DNA of 64,000 bases from Solanum dulcamara (lineage: Eukaryota > Streptophyta > Magnoliopsida > Solanales > Solanaceae). The position numbers and the translations under genes are program-made. Positions 48,601-59,342 of the stretch are shown one piece after another. Location of the stretch: the NCBI RefSeq assembly GCF_947179165.1, contig NC_077245.1, positions 15,842,740 through 15,906,739 of the forward strand, given 5' to 3'. The stretch's first letter is position 1, and the number at the start of each line of letters is the position of its first letter. The notes under the pieces were generated by a model, which saw only the letters and a program-made list of their open reading frames with translations, did no database searches and was not told the origin of the DNA.

Positions 48601-48894
48601 CTCAAAGACCTTTAATTTGATAGGTTATGGGCCACCCAGTTCGTTATATGCAAAGAGATATGGTCGTTGGAAGTTGACCCTTATACTAACTCATCCGAAA
48701 ACTTAATCGATTGGAATTCTTTGGACTCGACTTGGTGTTAGAGATCTCTTATGATCCTAAAACACATCTAATACACTTCAAATATTTAGAAATTGATCCT
48801 AACTCATATTTAAAATTACAAATCATCGAGTTCGATCCTACACGCACAAGAAGAACGGTTCGAGTCTTGGCGGAAAAAGATCTAGGGTGTTACA
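42673..48894 (-). mobile_element. Solo Del/Tekay-type LTR, interrupted by another solo LTR
   Basis: Inserted in block 2 relative to block 1: the block 1 sequence ACTCTTTATCTTTCTGATC (about 10485) is split here. TSDs TTATC are at 42668-42672 and 48895-48899. It starts TGTCACGCC on plus and ends GTGTTACA, so it is an LTR on minus. Without the inner insertion it is about 3.1 kb. It shows the donor-like AGGTATGTAAGG near 44960. No coding part is present. Confidence 0.92.
45326..48415 (+). mobile_element. Inner solo Del/Tekay-type LTR
   Basis: 3090 bp from TGTAACACCCCCC to GGTGTGACA, opposite in orientation to the LTR around it. The flanks are ACAAA (45321-45325) and CCAAA (48416-48420), a TSD with one change; uninterrupted relatives read AAGGACCAAACTACTGAGG. 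The GC-rich array is about 45744-45893, the TATA about 45954, and the donor-like GT is at 46158. Confidence 0.92.
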
Positions 48895-48899
48895 TTATC

Positions 48900-49762
48900 T
48901 TTCTGATCTACGTGAGTCAATTACTTCATTATATAGTCATGCTTTCTTTATTTAGATTGAGATTGAACTATACACTCCAATCTTAGTAATATAACAATTC
49001 CTAGGCTATGTCAATGTTTAAATATTAATCCTAAGCTAATTATTAGCCTAGCTCTACACCCTACACAATATCTCTATTATGAAATCTTCATCTATTTTGG
49101 CTTGAAATCTAGTCACGTGTGCATGAGCTCTAGATCAAAATGACTGAATCTCACTTATAGCAAATTTCAGACATTGTGTCAAAAATTAAATTTTGTTGAG
49201 ACTTACTTCAAACATGATATATTTAAAGTTATCTAAACTAGGTCACGAGCAAAAAAAATATTAAAAAGCAGGCACAAGCACTTAAATGGCAGCATTAAAA
49301 ACAGGTATCCGTGCACTTTCACCCATATATGAACAAACGTTATTTTTCACATAGATATATAGTATAACGTTGATAAACCATTTGTGTCTGATACAATTAC
49401 ATCTTATAATAAGGCCGCCTATATATATGTGCCGCATTTTTTAATATTCCAATAAACGGTTATGAATTATAGGTGAAGAATCAAATTGTTCGTATGCACC
49501 ATCGGTATACAATGAAGATATCAAAAGAGGAAAAATTAACAAACGAAAACGAATTAAGACTAGTGTTACCACATCCTTGAAGAAAAATTAACTAGCAACT
49601 TAAATCACCCTCGTAGAAATACAAAACATCATAGTTTATTAATGAATTTAACTTATATACATCAACACAGTGTACAAATTCGTGAAAATAGTGTAAATAT
49701 TCTTTATAATATTATCGATGTATATAACTTAAAATCTTCTGAAAGCAGGTTTCATTAATTAG
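48900..49762. other. Non-coding 3' flank of short gene B
   Basis: Nearly identical to 10490-11352 and 58295-59180. No gene is seen. Confidence 0.75.
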
Positions 49763-49924
49763 TTAACCGGAGGGGTTAATCTTTTTCTTATCATTCTTGA
49801 AGGTGGAGGTGGTAGCTTTCACTATCTTTTCAACAGCCATTGTCTTCACTGACTTCTTATCCTTCTTTGGAAACACACTTCCATTCTTTGATGAGCCTTC
49901 TTTTCCCTTTCCATTATTCTCCAT
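49763..49924 (-). CDS. Short lysine-rich GSVFP-family protein, copy B (53 aa)
   Basis: 53 codons from ATG 49924 to TAA 49763, same frame and length as copy A. Differences from A: Ser for Thr at position 11, Lys for Thr at 23, Asn for Lys at 50. The TATA box is at 50018-50025. It lies upstream of the same copia insertion as in block 1, so it is the block 2 counterpart of A. Opposite-strand ORFs are shadows. Confidence 0.6.
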   Translation of the reverse strand: MENNGKGKEGSSKNGSVFPKKDKKSVKTMAVEKIVKATTSTFKNDKKKINPSG

Positions 49925-49925
49925 T

Positions 49926-51392
49926 TTTGTTCTCTTAGAATTAATTATGAGGAAGTGTTTTGTATTATTGCTTTGTTGCTTTAACTTGTCATGCTTTGAG
50001 GAGTTAATATATTGAGGTATTTATAGGAGTTTTAAGGCCTTTGTTTATAGTTTCATGAAAGTTTTCATGTAACTCTAGTTGAATTTCTGAGTAATTAGCG
50101 TATGTAAGATTAAAAAAAGATTATTATTAATATGTGAGTGTGGATTTTAGATATTTTTATCTAAAGGCCAACAAAGAGAAAATGAAGTTTTTGTACTGCA
50201 TTTTATTTTTTGAGTAAAAAAAAACCAATAGTTGAATGATTTTGGTGACCAAATAAAAAAAAGATTTGGTAGGTAATTTTCATAATTTGAATGACCATCC
50301 AAGAAATGAACTCTTTGTTTGTGCCGTTGATCCAAGGAAACTACGTATTCACTGTTCAAGCTAATTAATTACAAAAAACTGTTTTTTATTTTATTTTTTC
50401 TTGCATGGAATATGTGTTTGTGTGGATGTGTGGGTTCGGATTGTTCATTTTAATATGAAGTCATGTGTGCGTGGATGAGCCAGGAAATTAGAAATTTAAT
50501 TTTCATGCTAAATTACTGAAAACTACTGTTAGTGTGGGTTTGTAGATTAATTAGGATTACTCCTATCTAATTTTTTTCCATGTGTATTTATTAATTCTCA
50601 GTATGACTTTTCGGCAGTATGACTTTTGTGTTAGTAGTGTACATTTTGTAATTCCTTTTTAATGAATTAAATATAGGTATATGATTTTAGGGGGAAAAAT
50701 CATAATTATATGACTATTTATGAAATTAACCACATCTTTTTTTTTGGAGGTAGGTGTTGATCACTTGATCTTAAAGTTGTCGTTCATCCTTGATTGGCTA
50801 TGCCTGATCTAAAAGTATATCAGTCTACTAAAAAATTGGAAATTAGAGATGGATAAAATTTCATCTCTAAACAATAAAAAATTCATATTAATTTCATTTA
50901 ACTATGGATTAGTGATGGATTATAAGAAAAAATCGATTAGTTAGGAGCTTTTAGCGACAGATTAGCTCGGTATTACAGACAAATTTCGTACTAATTCCAT
51001 ATTTTCTAGTAGTATCAATCACTCAATTAATGATATCTATTTGGTTCTTTATCAAAATAACGTCATACTTGATCTTCTCACATGCATGTCTACGTTGGTT
51101 GACATTAGTGGTGATAATTAAATGGGCGAGTTAAATTAAATTTAGAAAGGTTGAAATTGATCTAACATATATAAAATGGATAATAATTAATTAATCAATT
51201 CATATTTCATACGGATAAAAGTGGATTGGGCAGCCAATGAATTATGATTTTAGAGTTTTTGCTTTATTTTTATTTTTTTTTGGAAAAGAAATGTGATTTG
51301 ATGGAAAGATCTTGGTGAAAGGGAAGGGGGGGGGGGGGAGGAAGATGATCGTAACTGATTATTAAAGAACGTCAAATATGATTCAAGAAGTA
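49926..51392. other. Upstream region of gene B to the copia insertion
   Basis: 49926-50600 matches blocks 1 and 3. 50600-51375 is shared with block 3 only and resembles 10018-10440 at lower identity. A run of 13 G at 51326-51338 is six G in block 3 (about 60748). No gene is seen. Confidence 0.7.
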
Positions 51393-51647
51393 TGCTGAAG
51401 TATAAAAGTAATTAGCAAGCTTATGATGTGATTAGTTAGTTAATGACCTGAGTTAATTAGCTATATGATGAGCTGTCAGTGACTTAATTAGTGAGCTGTC
51501 AGTGAGTTAGTTACACTGTTGTATAAATATATCCGGTGCATTTGTCCACGTTCAATGTATGATCATATTTTCTGATTCAATGAAATTCTCTCCTTCTTCC
51601 TCTAGTTTTCTCTTCGTAGTTCTGTAACTCCTGCAATGGAGTTATCA
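51393..51647 (+). repeat. Copia copy 2 5' LTR, 255 bp
   Basis: TGCTGAAGTATAAAAG to GGAGTTATCA. It has a TATAAATATAT box near 51530 and is the best reference for the family LTR in this window. Confidence 0.93.
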
Positions 51648-51659
51648 TGGTATCAGGGC
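51648..51659 (+). other. Copia copy 2 primer binding site
   Basis: TGGTATCAGGGC directly after the LTR. It differs by one base from the initiator tRNA-Met complement; the same variant occurs in copy 3 (61062-61073). Confidence 0.85.
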
Positions 51660-51766
51660 ATCGATCTAAGGGAGCTTTAGTTTCTATAAAAGATTATTAC
51701 ATGTCCAGACTTACCCCCTGTAAAAGGTGAGTCGCAAAGAGGCATCACAAGGTCAAGTTAGCTACA

Positions 51767-52710
51767 ATGGCAGTTAATGGAGGTTCAGCAACAAGCACCG
51801 AAGATGGTGCAACAAACATAACAATTGTTCTTGTTATCGATCACAATCATCCTCTCTTCCTTGGGCATACAGAAACTCCAGGTAGTTCTCTCATCTCCTT
51901 ACAACTAACAAGGTCTGAGAACTATTGTCTTTGGAGTAGGTTCTTTAGGATTGGTCTTCTAGGTTGTAACAAAATAAGATTTGTTGATGACAGAATTCCT
52001 AAGTCGGGTTTTGAGCCTGCTTTGCATGATCAGTGGGAAAAGTGCAATGTTATAGCATTGCTGTATGACCTGGTCTACTCATCTCTGTGGTGTACTAATC
52101 TGATGCATGTAAGGGAAAGGTTTAATACAGTTAATCGGTCCAGATTTTTTCAACTATATAGAGAGATTTATACTCTAACTCAGGGTACAATGTCAGTTTC
52201 TGACTATTACTCAAATTAAGGGACCTTTGGGATGAGTATGATGCCATCATGCCTTGTCCTAGTTGACCATTTCCTAAATCAAGAAAGTTTGGTGAGCATT
52301 GTGACTATCAGAGGTTCTTACAGTTTCTTATGGGATTAAATGAGTCCTATGCTCCTCCTAAAAGTCAAATTCTCATGATGAGTCCCATTCCCTCAGTGAA
52401 CAAAGTCTATGCTCTACTGATTGATCAAGAGAGTCAGAGGAATCTGACCACCTCTAGTTCAGGAATTATCGAAGGTACTGTAATGTATTCTCAAAAAAAT
52501 GGCCACTATAACACTAGTGCAAGTGCTTCTGGTGACAGTATCTCCAAAGATCCTGTTGCTTATTTAGGCAATACTGCTAGTGGAGGGTATATTGGTCACA
52601 CCAGTACATCTGGAGGAAACTACAAAGCTAGGAAGAACCTGTTTCTATTTGAGCATTGTGGCTGCAAAGGACACTCCAAGAGCCAATGCTATAAAATTGT
52701 TGGCTATTGA
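51767..52710 (+). pseudogene. Copia copy 2 gag
   Basis: ATG 51767 opens 150 codons (MAVNGGSATSTEDG ... LVIDHNHPLFLGHTE ... LTQGTMSVSDYYSN), ended by TAA at 52217. Gag continues after a gap at 52330-52710 to a shortened knuckle (CGCKGHSKSQCYKIVGY). It has the segment missing from copy 1, which shows the copy 1 deletion is secondary. Confidence 0.88.
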
Positions 52711-52728
52711 GAAATTTTCAATCTATAA

Positions 52729-53360
52729 GAGTCATAGCCAACAAACACACATATCTTGCTTTTGGATCAAGTTTAGGTCTATTAGTTATGGGAACATGAA
52801 CATAACAAACTGAACCAAAAACTCGAAAATAGTTAACGTTTGGCTTTTGACTATATAAAATCTCAAAAGGGGATTTCTGTGTACCTTGCCAAGGAGGCAG
52901 CCTATTGATCACATAGCATCCACGTTGAATATCTTATGCCCAGAGCTCTCGAGGAAGATTTTTTTCATGCAACCATGAAAGATAAACTAAAGTAAGCTAA
53001 GCAAGCTTTGTTTCAGCAACTTCATTCTGCTGAGGAGTATCTGGATAAGTAATTTGACGAAGAATTCTATTTTCATGACAATACTGGAAGAAGTCATCTG
53101 ACGTATTCTCCTCCATTATCACTGCAGAGATATTTTATCTTCTTCCCAAACTCATTTGCAACAGCATCTTTGAACTCCACAAACTTGGATAATGCTTCAC
53201 TCTTTTCTTTCAAAAATTTCACCCAAGTAAACCTTGAGTGATCATCCAGCAACACCATAACATAACTTGGTGTTCTTGTTGGTCCCATCAAGTCTGTATG
53301 AACCAATTCAACAACGTGGTTCTCCAATTTGATGACCTTTTGAAAGGAAGACAATGAGAT
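52729..53360 (-). pseudogene. Minus copia integrase, truncated
   Basis: 53094-53354 has VHTDLMGPT, LLDDHSRFTWVKFLKEKSEAL and CSDNGGEYVR, the first two DDE acidic positions. 52718-52912 has the later part (KSPFEILYSQKPNVNYFRVFGS). Stops separate them. Confidence 0.88.
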
Positions 53361-53393
53361 TTGCCATATTCACAGTCTTGACAAATCACGTCT

Positions 53394-53860
53394 TCATGCA
53401 CGTACATTCTTCAAAGTTGGCAAGTCTTCTACCAACCTTTTAGAAGAAATCTGCTGCAACATTTGGCCTACATGACCTTTCTTTTTGCCAATAAAAATAA
53501 CATCAGCAAATATTTCTTTTACATTTTCAAGCACCTTTACATCATTAGGACCAAACAATACATATTTTCCAGAATCAGTAATTTGAGAAACCGAGACTAG
53601 ACTTTTCATCAAACCTAGAACATGATAAACATCATACAACTTGATGCTTTTGGATTTATCACCAGCAACCTAAATCACCACAAAGCCTTTTTTTGCTACT
53701 GGATATGTCGAGTTATCTGCTGTGATAATGACTCGATCTCCATGATGTTCTCACATCTCTTAGAATAGAGAATCATCTCCAGTTACATGATGAGAGCACC
53801 CTGAGTGAACAATCCACTCTTCCCTCTTGTTGTTGTTGGCATAATTGAGAAAATCTTTTG
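53394..53860 (-). pseudogene. Minus copia protease region with lost active-site aspartate
   Basis: Near 53800-53830 the minus frame reads EWIVHSGCSHH where copia proteases have D-S-G. The catalytic aspartate is a histidine here, needing more than one base change. The downstream part YHVLGLMKSLVSVSQITDSGKYVLFG (read in two pieces) is normal for copia. Confidence 0.75.
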
Positions 53861-53949
53861 CTGACTTTTGTTCAATAGATTCAAAGCTAAAACATTGCTC
53901 CCATTTCATTGGCTCATCTCCTTCGTTGGTGCATGCGATATTGGCTTTG

Positions 53950-54760
53950 GAAAGTTTTACTCGGCAATGTTTTTTGATGTGCCCAATTTTTCCACATCTG
54001 TAGCACTTCTTGTTGTTATGTGAATTTCCACCTTTTGTGTGCTTGTTTCTTCTTCTTATTTTTGTTCCTAGTTGATATTTTCTTCTTGTTCACCTTTTCT
54101 TTAGAAAATAGAACATCATCAGATTCAAGATTCTTAGCCATTTGTTTAGCTAAAGCTTCTTGATTAGAAAGCATGTTCTCCAATTCTTCAACAGATGGTT
54201 GTTGCCGTCCATCCTTGAACGGAAGTGACAAAAGGACCATAAACCTTTTTCAATCCACAAATAAGATAGCGTTGTAGGCGTGGCTCGCTAATCTTCTCTT
54301 CCGGATCAATCTCTGAAATTTCAGCACAAATACTTTTAACTCGTAAAAAGTAATCTGAGATTGACATACCTCCTTGTTGTAACATTGCCAACTCATTCTT
54401 CAATAGTTGCAGCCTTGCTGTATTTTTCTTGGTAAAGAGTCTTTCGAGCGTGTCCCAAACTTCTTTTGGAGAGCTAACATCACAAACATGATCAATAAAC
54501 TCCTTGCTAATTGAAGTCCTCAAAGCAAAGAGAACTTTTCCGCACTTGATCTTCTATTTCTTTCGTGATTCAGCATTCTCAGGAGTATCAGATAGGATTG
54601 TTGAATCAGTTCTTACAATTAAATCCCATAGATCCTGACCTTGAAGGTATGCTTCCATACACATTCTCCAATACTTGTAGTTAGTGCCTACAAGTTTTTC
54701 TATTTCATATTGAGCATTTCCCCCCGTGTGAGGCTTCCATTGCTACAAACGATAAAAGTT
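53950..54760 (-). pseudogene. Minus copia gag
   Basis: 54188-54523 has FIDHVCDVSSPKEVWDTLE and LQLLKNELAMLQQGG. 54016-54240 follows in another frame and a full CCHC knuckle (CYRCGKIGHIKKHC) lies near 53955-54005. Frame changes separate the parts. Confidence 0.87.
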
Positions 54761-55227
54761 TTCCCTTCACACTTTCAGACTTCTCCAACAGAGTAAACTG
54801 ATAGACAAGAAGACTGAAAAGAAAAAAGTTCCTACTTCAACCTTGCTCTGATACCATATAACAAAAGATTAGAAGAAAGGAATTGTGAAGAAGGAACCAA
54901 ACTGCTAAAAGCTTTCTTCTTTGAATAGAAAAATATGGCTGCTGGATTACAAGAGGAAAAACAGTAACTTTTTCTCTGTAAAAAAATAGATACCTACTGC
55001 TAATATAATTACTAAGCTATAGTGTTTAATTCCACTAAACAAATTCCTTAACTTACTCCTAAAACTCGTAAATCTCAGGCCACTTCCTAAGGTGAACAAA
55101 CCTCACCTGAATAGTTATTTTTGACCTGGTAAATGCAGTAAAATAAACAACATTAAGTTACACTAATTTTTTACAGACATGTTGTGAAGGCATCTTTGGT
55201 TGGCAAAGGAGAGAGAATCTGATGAAG

Positions 55228-55424
55228 TCAAGTGGAATCATCATGAAGATCGATCTTCTTCTTGTTATCATTCTTAAAAGCAGAAGAAGCAACTTGGACT
55301 AATTTTTCAGCCATCATCTTTTGCACCAGCTTCTTCTTTGCTGGAATTAAACTCTCACTTTTTGTTTTAGCACCATTAATCTCATTATTGTTGCCATTCC
55401 TCCACGGCAGTTTGCTTCAGGCAT
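55228..55424 (-). pseudogene. Short GSVFP-family gene, copy F, frameshifted
   Basis: A copy of the E-type gene: ATG 55424 opens MPEANCRGG, then a net loss of four bases relative to E in the Asn-rich stretch (about 55375-55395) shifts the frame. The correct frame then continues PAKKKLVQKMMAEK, ASSAFKNDNKKK to a TGA at 55228. GSVFP has become ESLIP, so the key motif is also lost. Upstream DNA (55425-55990) matches that of gene E. It lies in block 2 where E lies in block 1. Confidence 0.7.
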
Positions 55425-55654
55425 TAATTTTTCTTTCTTTTTCTCCCGGATTTTAATTATCGATCTTTATTTCTTAATTTTGCTTATATGCTTGATGGTA
55501 TGTATAGAGGTATTTTTAATAGTAGTATTTATGTTGCTATTTACTTTCTATTGGGTGTGAGAGTTTTTCATATGTTCTTCTACATTTCCTTGTTTAAGGC
55601 TAGATTTTTTATGTTACTTGGATATCTTCTTCTCTGTAAATTTCAATCTCTATT

Positions 55655-55678
55655 GCGTGTGTGTGTGTGTGTTTGTGC
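55655..55678. repeat. (TG)n microsatellite
   Basis: gcgtgtgtgtgtgtgtgtttgtg upstream of gene F. Gene E has a shorter TG run at the same place (about 21885-21930). Confidence 0.85.
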
Positions 55679-55989
55679 ATGGCCAAATTAACCGACCACC
55701 ATAGATTAGCTAATTAATATAAGTGTGCAATTCTTAGGAACTATCAAGGAAAAACATGGCTTTTTTATTTTTTCATTTTGGTAACATCTAAGAAATACCA
55801 TCTCCTCTTCACAGTTTTCCCAAGGCTTTTCATCTGAGTAAAAACAAGAAATATTAGGATTTACAAAGTGTGTGTGTTGATGGCAGATGATTACATTTGT
55901 CAAATCTTATGTGTAATTGTCACATAGCAATAATTAATATATAATAGAATATATGAAACTCTCATAAGTCTTGCAAGGTAAGTCACTTT

Positions 55990-56441
55990 TAAGAATATTA
56001 TAAATTATTACTATCGATATTAAACTCTCATATATATATTTGTGTGTGTGTTTGTATTTTTTTAATATATTTCGGTAAATGGTTATGTATTTTACTGAAT
56101 AATTCACAAAAAAAAATGAATTGTTTGTGTATATGCACCATCGGTATACAATGAAGAGATCAAAGAGGAAAATCAACAAGCGAAAGCGAATGAAGACTCA
56201 TGTTACAACATTCATAAAAAAAAATTAACTAGCAAATTTAATCACCCTCGTAGAAATACAAAATACCACATCATAATTTATTAATGAATTTAACTTATAT
56301 ACATCACCACAGTAGTTTAAATATTCTTTACAATATTGTCAATATATATACATCAAACTCTTCTGAAATATATTTGAATCAAAGAAATACATTTATTCAT
56401 TATTAGCACAAGGTAAGGCAATTGAAAGCAAATTTCATCAA
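55990..56441. other. 3' flank of short gene C
   Basis: Matches 11035-11330 (flank of A), for example GCACCATCGGTATACAATGA. No gene is seen. Confidence 0.65.
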
Positions 56442-56603
56442 TTAATCGGAGGGGTTAATCTTTTTCTTATCATTCTTGAAGGTGGAGGTGGTAGCTTTCA
56501 CTATCTTTTCAACAACCATTGCCTTCACTGACTTCTTGTCTTTTTTTGGAAACACACTGCCATTCTTTGATGTGCCCTCTTTTTCCTTTCCATTATTCTC
56601 CAT
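56442..56603 (-). CDS. Short lysine-rich GSVFP-family protein, copy C (53 aa)
   Basis: 53 codons from ATG 56603 to TAA 56442. It keeps NGSVFPKKDKKSVK, VEKIVKATTSTFKND and a KKKINPSD end. Unique changes relative to A, B and D: Glu for Gly at 7, Ala for Thr at 28 and Asp for Gly at 53. The TATA box is at 56698-56705. Its 5' flank is closer to that of E and F than to A, B and D, so it is a recombinant or intermediate unit. Confidence 0.6.
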   Translation of the reverse strand: MENNGKEKEGTSKNGSVFPKKDKKSVKAMVVEKIVKATTSTFKNDKKKINPSD

Positions 56604-57118
56604 TTCTCTTAGAATTATTTATGAATATGAGGAAGTGTAATGTATTTTTGCTTTGTTGCTTTAATTTGTCATGCTTTGAGGAGTTCATATGCTGAGGTAT
56701 TTATAGGAGTTTTGAGGCTTTTAATTTGTTTATGTACTCGGTCACTCTTTTTCGTTGTTATTTCTCTCCATTAATTTCAATCTCTAATGTGTGTGTCATG
56801 GCCAAATTAACCACCATGGACTAGCTAGTTAATATATATAACTGTGCAATTCTTAGGAAGTATATTCAAGGAAAAAGTGTGGTCATTTTTTTTCTTTTTT
56901 GGAACATCTTGCCATAAAATATATTACAAGAAATTATTAGAAATATCATCTCTATGTATACACTCACAGGTTTCCCAAGGCTGAGTGTAAACAAGAATGT
57001 TAGGATTTACCAATTATAGTCATGCTTCTTTGTGTGTGTATGTGTGTTGCTGGGCCAGATGATTGCTCTGAAGCTAATATTTTCCATAAAACCGAGTGAT
57101 GATTACATTTTCAAATCT
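56604..57118. other. 5' flank of short gene C
   Basis: The TATA box and leader resemble genes A, B and D. Further up, GCTCTGAAGCTAAT and ACCGAGTGATGAT match the flank of gene E (about 22120). No further gene is seen. Confidence 0.6.
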
Positions 57119-57137
57119 TATGTGTGAAAGCTAAGAA

Positions 57138-57497
57138 GGGTGTGGAGGACACACATTAGGGTAGAAGGCTAGTTCATAGTGGTTTTATTCTCCCTTATTC
57201 GTAGGCGTATTAACGCTCTATGATTTCTGGTACTCTGCTGTATGTTATTTATGGTATTTATGTTATTATCCAATAATAATATCTACTGTTTTTTGTGCTT
57301 TGATTATACTATTGTTTGGATCATTTTCGTTATCTACTTATTTACTTTAATATTCTTGTCTAACCTTGTTCTATACTTTTATTGAGCCGAGGGTCTTTCG
57401 GAAACAGCCGTCCTACATTGGTAGGAGTCAGGTCTGCGTACACTCTACCCTCCCCAGACCCACGATGTGGGATTTCACTGGGTTGTTGTTGTTGTTG
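57138..57497 (+). mobile_element. Solanaceae-type SINE, 360 bp
   Basis: Perfect 19-bp TSDs (TATGTGTGAAAGCTAAGAA) at 57119-57137 and 57498-57516. The 5' head has GGTAGAAGGCTAGTT. The 3' half has GAGGGTCTTTCGGAAACAGC, GGTCTGCGTACACTCTACCC, CTCCCCAGACCC and a (TTG)n tail, all known from Solanaceae SINEs. I do not assign a subfamily. It has no coding capacity and depended on LINE enzymes. Confidence 0.92.
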
Positions 57498-57516
57498 TAT
57501 GTGTGAAAGCTAAGAA

Positions 57517-58164
57517 AAATAATTTCCATAAGAAAAAATCAAGCTAATAGTTTCCTTAACCTCATTAAAAAGAAGGATAAATATGAAAGAAAAAAAAAGT
57601 CCCAACAATTTTTTTAAACTTCAAAAAATTCACTTATTTTGAACTATGAAAAAAAATCTCAGCAATTCACTTAATATGCAACTCACTTAATATGAATTAG
57701 TAGAGGAAGTATATAGTAGCGTATATGAAACCTTGATAAATTAAAAGACATTTACACATCTAAGTAATTCTCACTTTTAAGAATGTCTAACTTCATTTTA
57801 CCGATATTAACCTAAATGTTCGATACTAAAAATTGTGACATTAAATTAAATATCGGTAAATAAATTTGTGATATTTAAGAGGCAGAATACAATATTGGTA
57901 TAATGTTGTTGTAGCTTGGTTTCTTGTAGTGATAGATATTTATAATGAACATTAATTGATATATTTTGATATTTCAGAAAATATACATATATCAAATTAG
58001 AGTTTTAGTTACATGATCAACATAGTATCAAACAAAATATCATAAGTTAAATTTCTTCGATGCTTGCTGAAATTAAAGTAAAATCATCAACGCTTCGTAG
58101 CAAATGAATTTTTGTACCAAAGATTGGTCTGTTGAGTAAATTTCATTGATATTAACTGGTTGGA
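57517..58164. other. AT-rich intergenic DNA
   Basis: 57780-57970 matches 22270-22470 upstream of gene E. The rest has no recognised content. Block 3 homology begins near 58165. Confidence 0.6.
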
Positions 58165-59180
58165 GGAATTATTTGGAAAATCCATTTATATTTTATATGG
58201 GTAAAAGAGAGTTGGGTGACCAATGGATTGAGTTAAAAATGGATATATCGACCCATATTTATTCTATTTCCATGAAAAAATGGTGCTCTTTAACTCTTTA
58301 TCTTTCTGGTCTACATGAGTCAATTACTTCATTATATAGTCATGCTTTCTTTATTTAGATTGAGATTGAACTATACAATCCAATCTTAGTAATATAACAA
58401 TTCCTAGGCTATGCCAATGTTTAAATATTAATCCTAAGCTAATTATTAGCCTAGCTCTACACCCTACACAATATCTCTATTATGAAATCTTAAGCTATTT
58501 TGACTTGAAATCTAGTCACATGTGCATGAGCTCTAGACCGAAATGACTGAACCTTACTCATATCAAATTTCAGACATTATGTCAAAAATTAAATTTTGTT
58601 GAGACTTACTTCAAACATGATATATTTAAAGTTATCTGATCTAGGTCACGAGCAAAAAAAATTTAAAAAGTGGGCACAAGCACTTAAATGGCAACATTAA
58701 AAACAAGTATTCGTGCACTTTCACCAATATATGAACAAACGTTATTTTTCACATAGATATATAGTATAACGTTGATAAACCATTTGTGTCTGATACAATT
58801 ACATCTTATAATAAGGCCGCCTATATATATGTGCCGCATTAAAATATGTGCCGCATTTTTAATAATCCAATAAACGGTTATGAATTATAGGTGAAGAATC
58901 GAATTGTTCGTATGCACCATCGGTATACAATGAAGATATCAAAAGAGGAAAAATTAACAAACGAAAACGAATTAAGACTAGTGTTACCACATTCTTGAAG
59001 AAAAATTAACTAGCAACTTAAATCACCCTCATAGAAATACAAAACATCATAGTTTATTAATGAATTTAACTTATATACATCAATACAGTGTACAAATTCA
59101 TGAAAATAGTGTAAATATTCTTTATAATATTATCGATGTATATAATTTAAAATCGTCTGAAAGCAGGTTTCATTAATTAA
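58165..59180. other. Start of block 3, 3' flank of short gene D
   Basis: Aligns with 10374-11352 and with the block 2 equivalent. A small local duplication of GTGCCGCATT occurs near 58830-58855. No gene is seen. Confidence 0.7.
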
Positions 59181-59342
59181 TTAACCGGAGGGGTTAATCT
59201 TTTTCTTATCATTCTTGAAGGTGGAGGTGGTAGCTTTCACTATCTTTTCAACAACCATTGTCTTCACTGACTTCTTATCCTTCTTTGGAAACACACTTCC
59301 ATTCTTTGATGTGCCTTCTTTTCCCTTTCCATTATTCTCCAT
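59181..59342 (-). CDS. Short lysine-rich GSVFP-family protein, copy D (53 aa)
   Basis: 53 codons from ATG 59342 to TAA 59181. It differs from B only by Thr for Ser at 11 and Val for Ala at 30. The TATA box is at 59436-59443. It is followed upstream by the third copy of the copia insertion, as in blocks 1 and 2. B and D flanks are the closest pair, so D arose from the block 2 type. Confidence 0.6.
   Translation of the reverse strand: MENNGKGKEGTSKNGSVFPKKDKKSVKTMVVEKIVKATTSTFKNDKKKINPSG

Larger units (their letters stand above)
51393..52728 (+). mobile_element. Ty1/copia element copy 2, 5' part only
   Basis: Complete 5' LTR (51393-51647), PBS, leader and gag, then an abrupt end near 52728, where a minus-strand copia begins. 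The left flank TATGATTCAAGAAGTA is the same as in copies 1 and 3, so the three are one insertion copied by segmental duplication. Confidence 0.9.
52729..55190 (-). mobile_element. Unrelated Ty1/copia element, 5' part, minus strand
   Basis: Reading minus: LTR-like sequence (about 55190 to 54867), PBS TGGTATCAGAGC (54855-54866), gag, protease, first part of integrase, cut at about 52729. RT and RNase H are absent. Gag, integrase and LTR are unlike the other copia elements here. The exact LTR end near 55190 is unclear. Confidence 0.82.

Noticed and set aside
55934..56179. 81-codon minus ORF rich in Ile, Tyr and Phe
   Set aside because: AT-rich intergenic sequence between genes F and C, low complexity, not kept in the matching flank of gene A.
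57138..57497. tRNA gene in the SINE head
   Set aside because: Only a weak box-like GGTAGAAGGCTAGTT is present and no cloverleaf can be drawn by eye.
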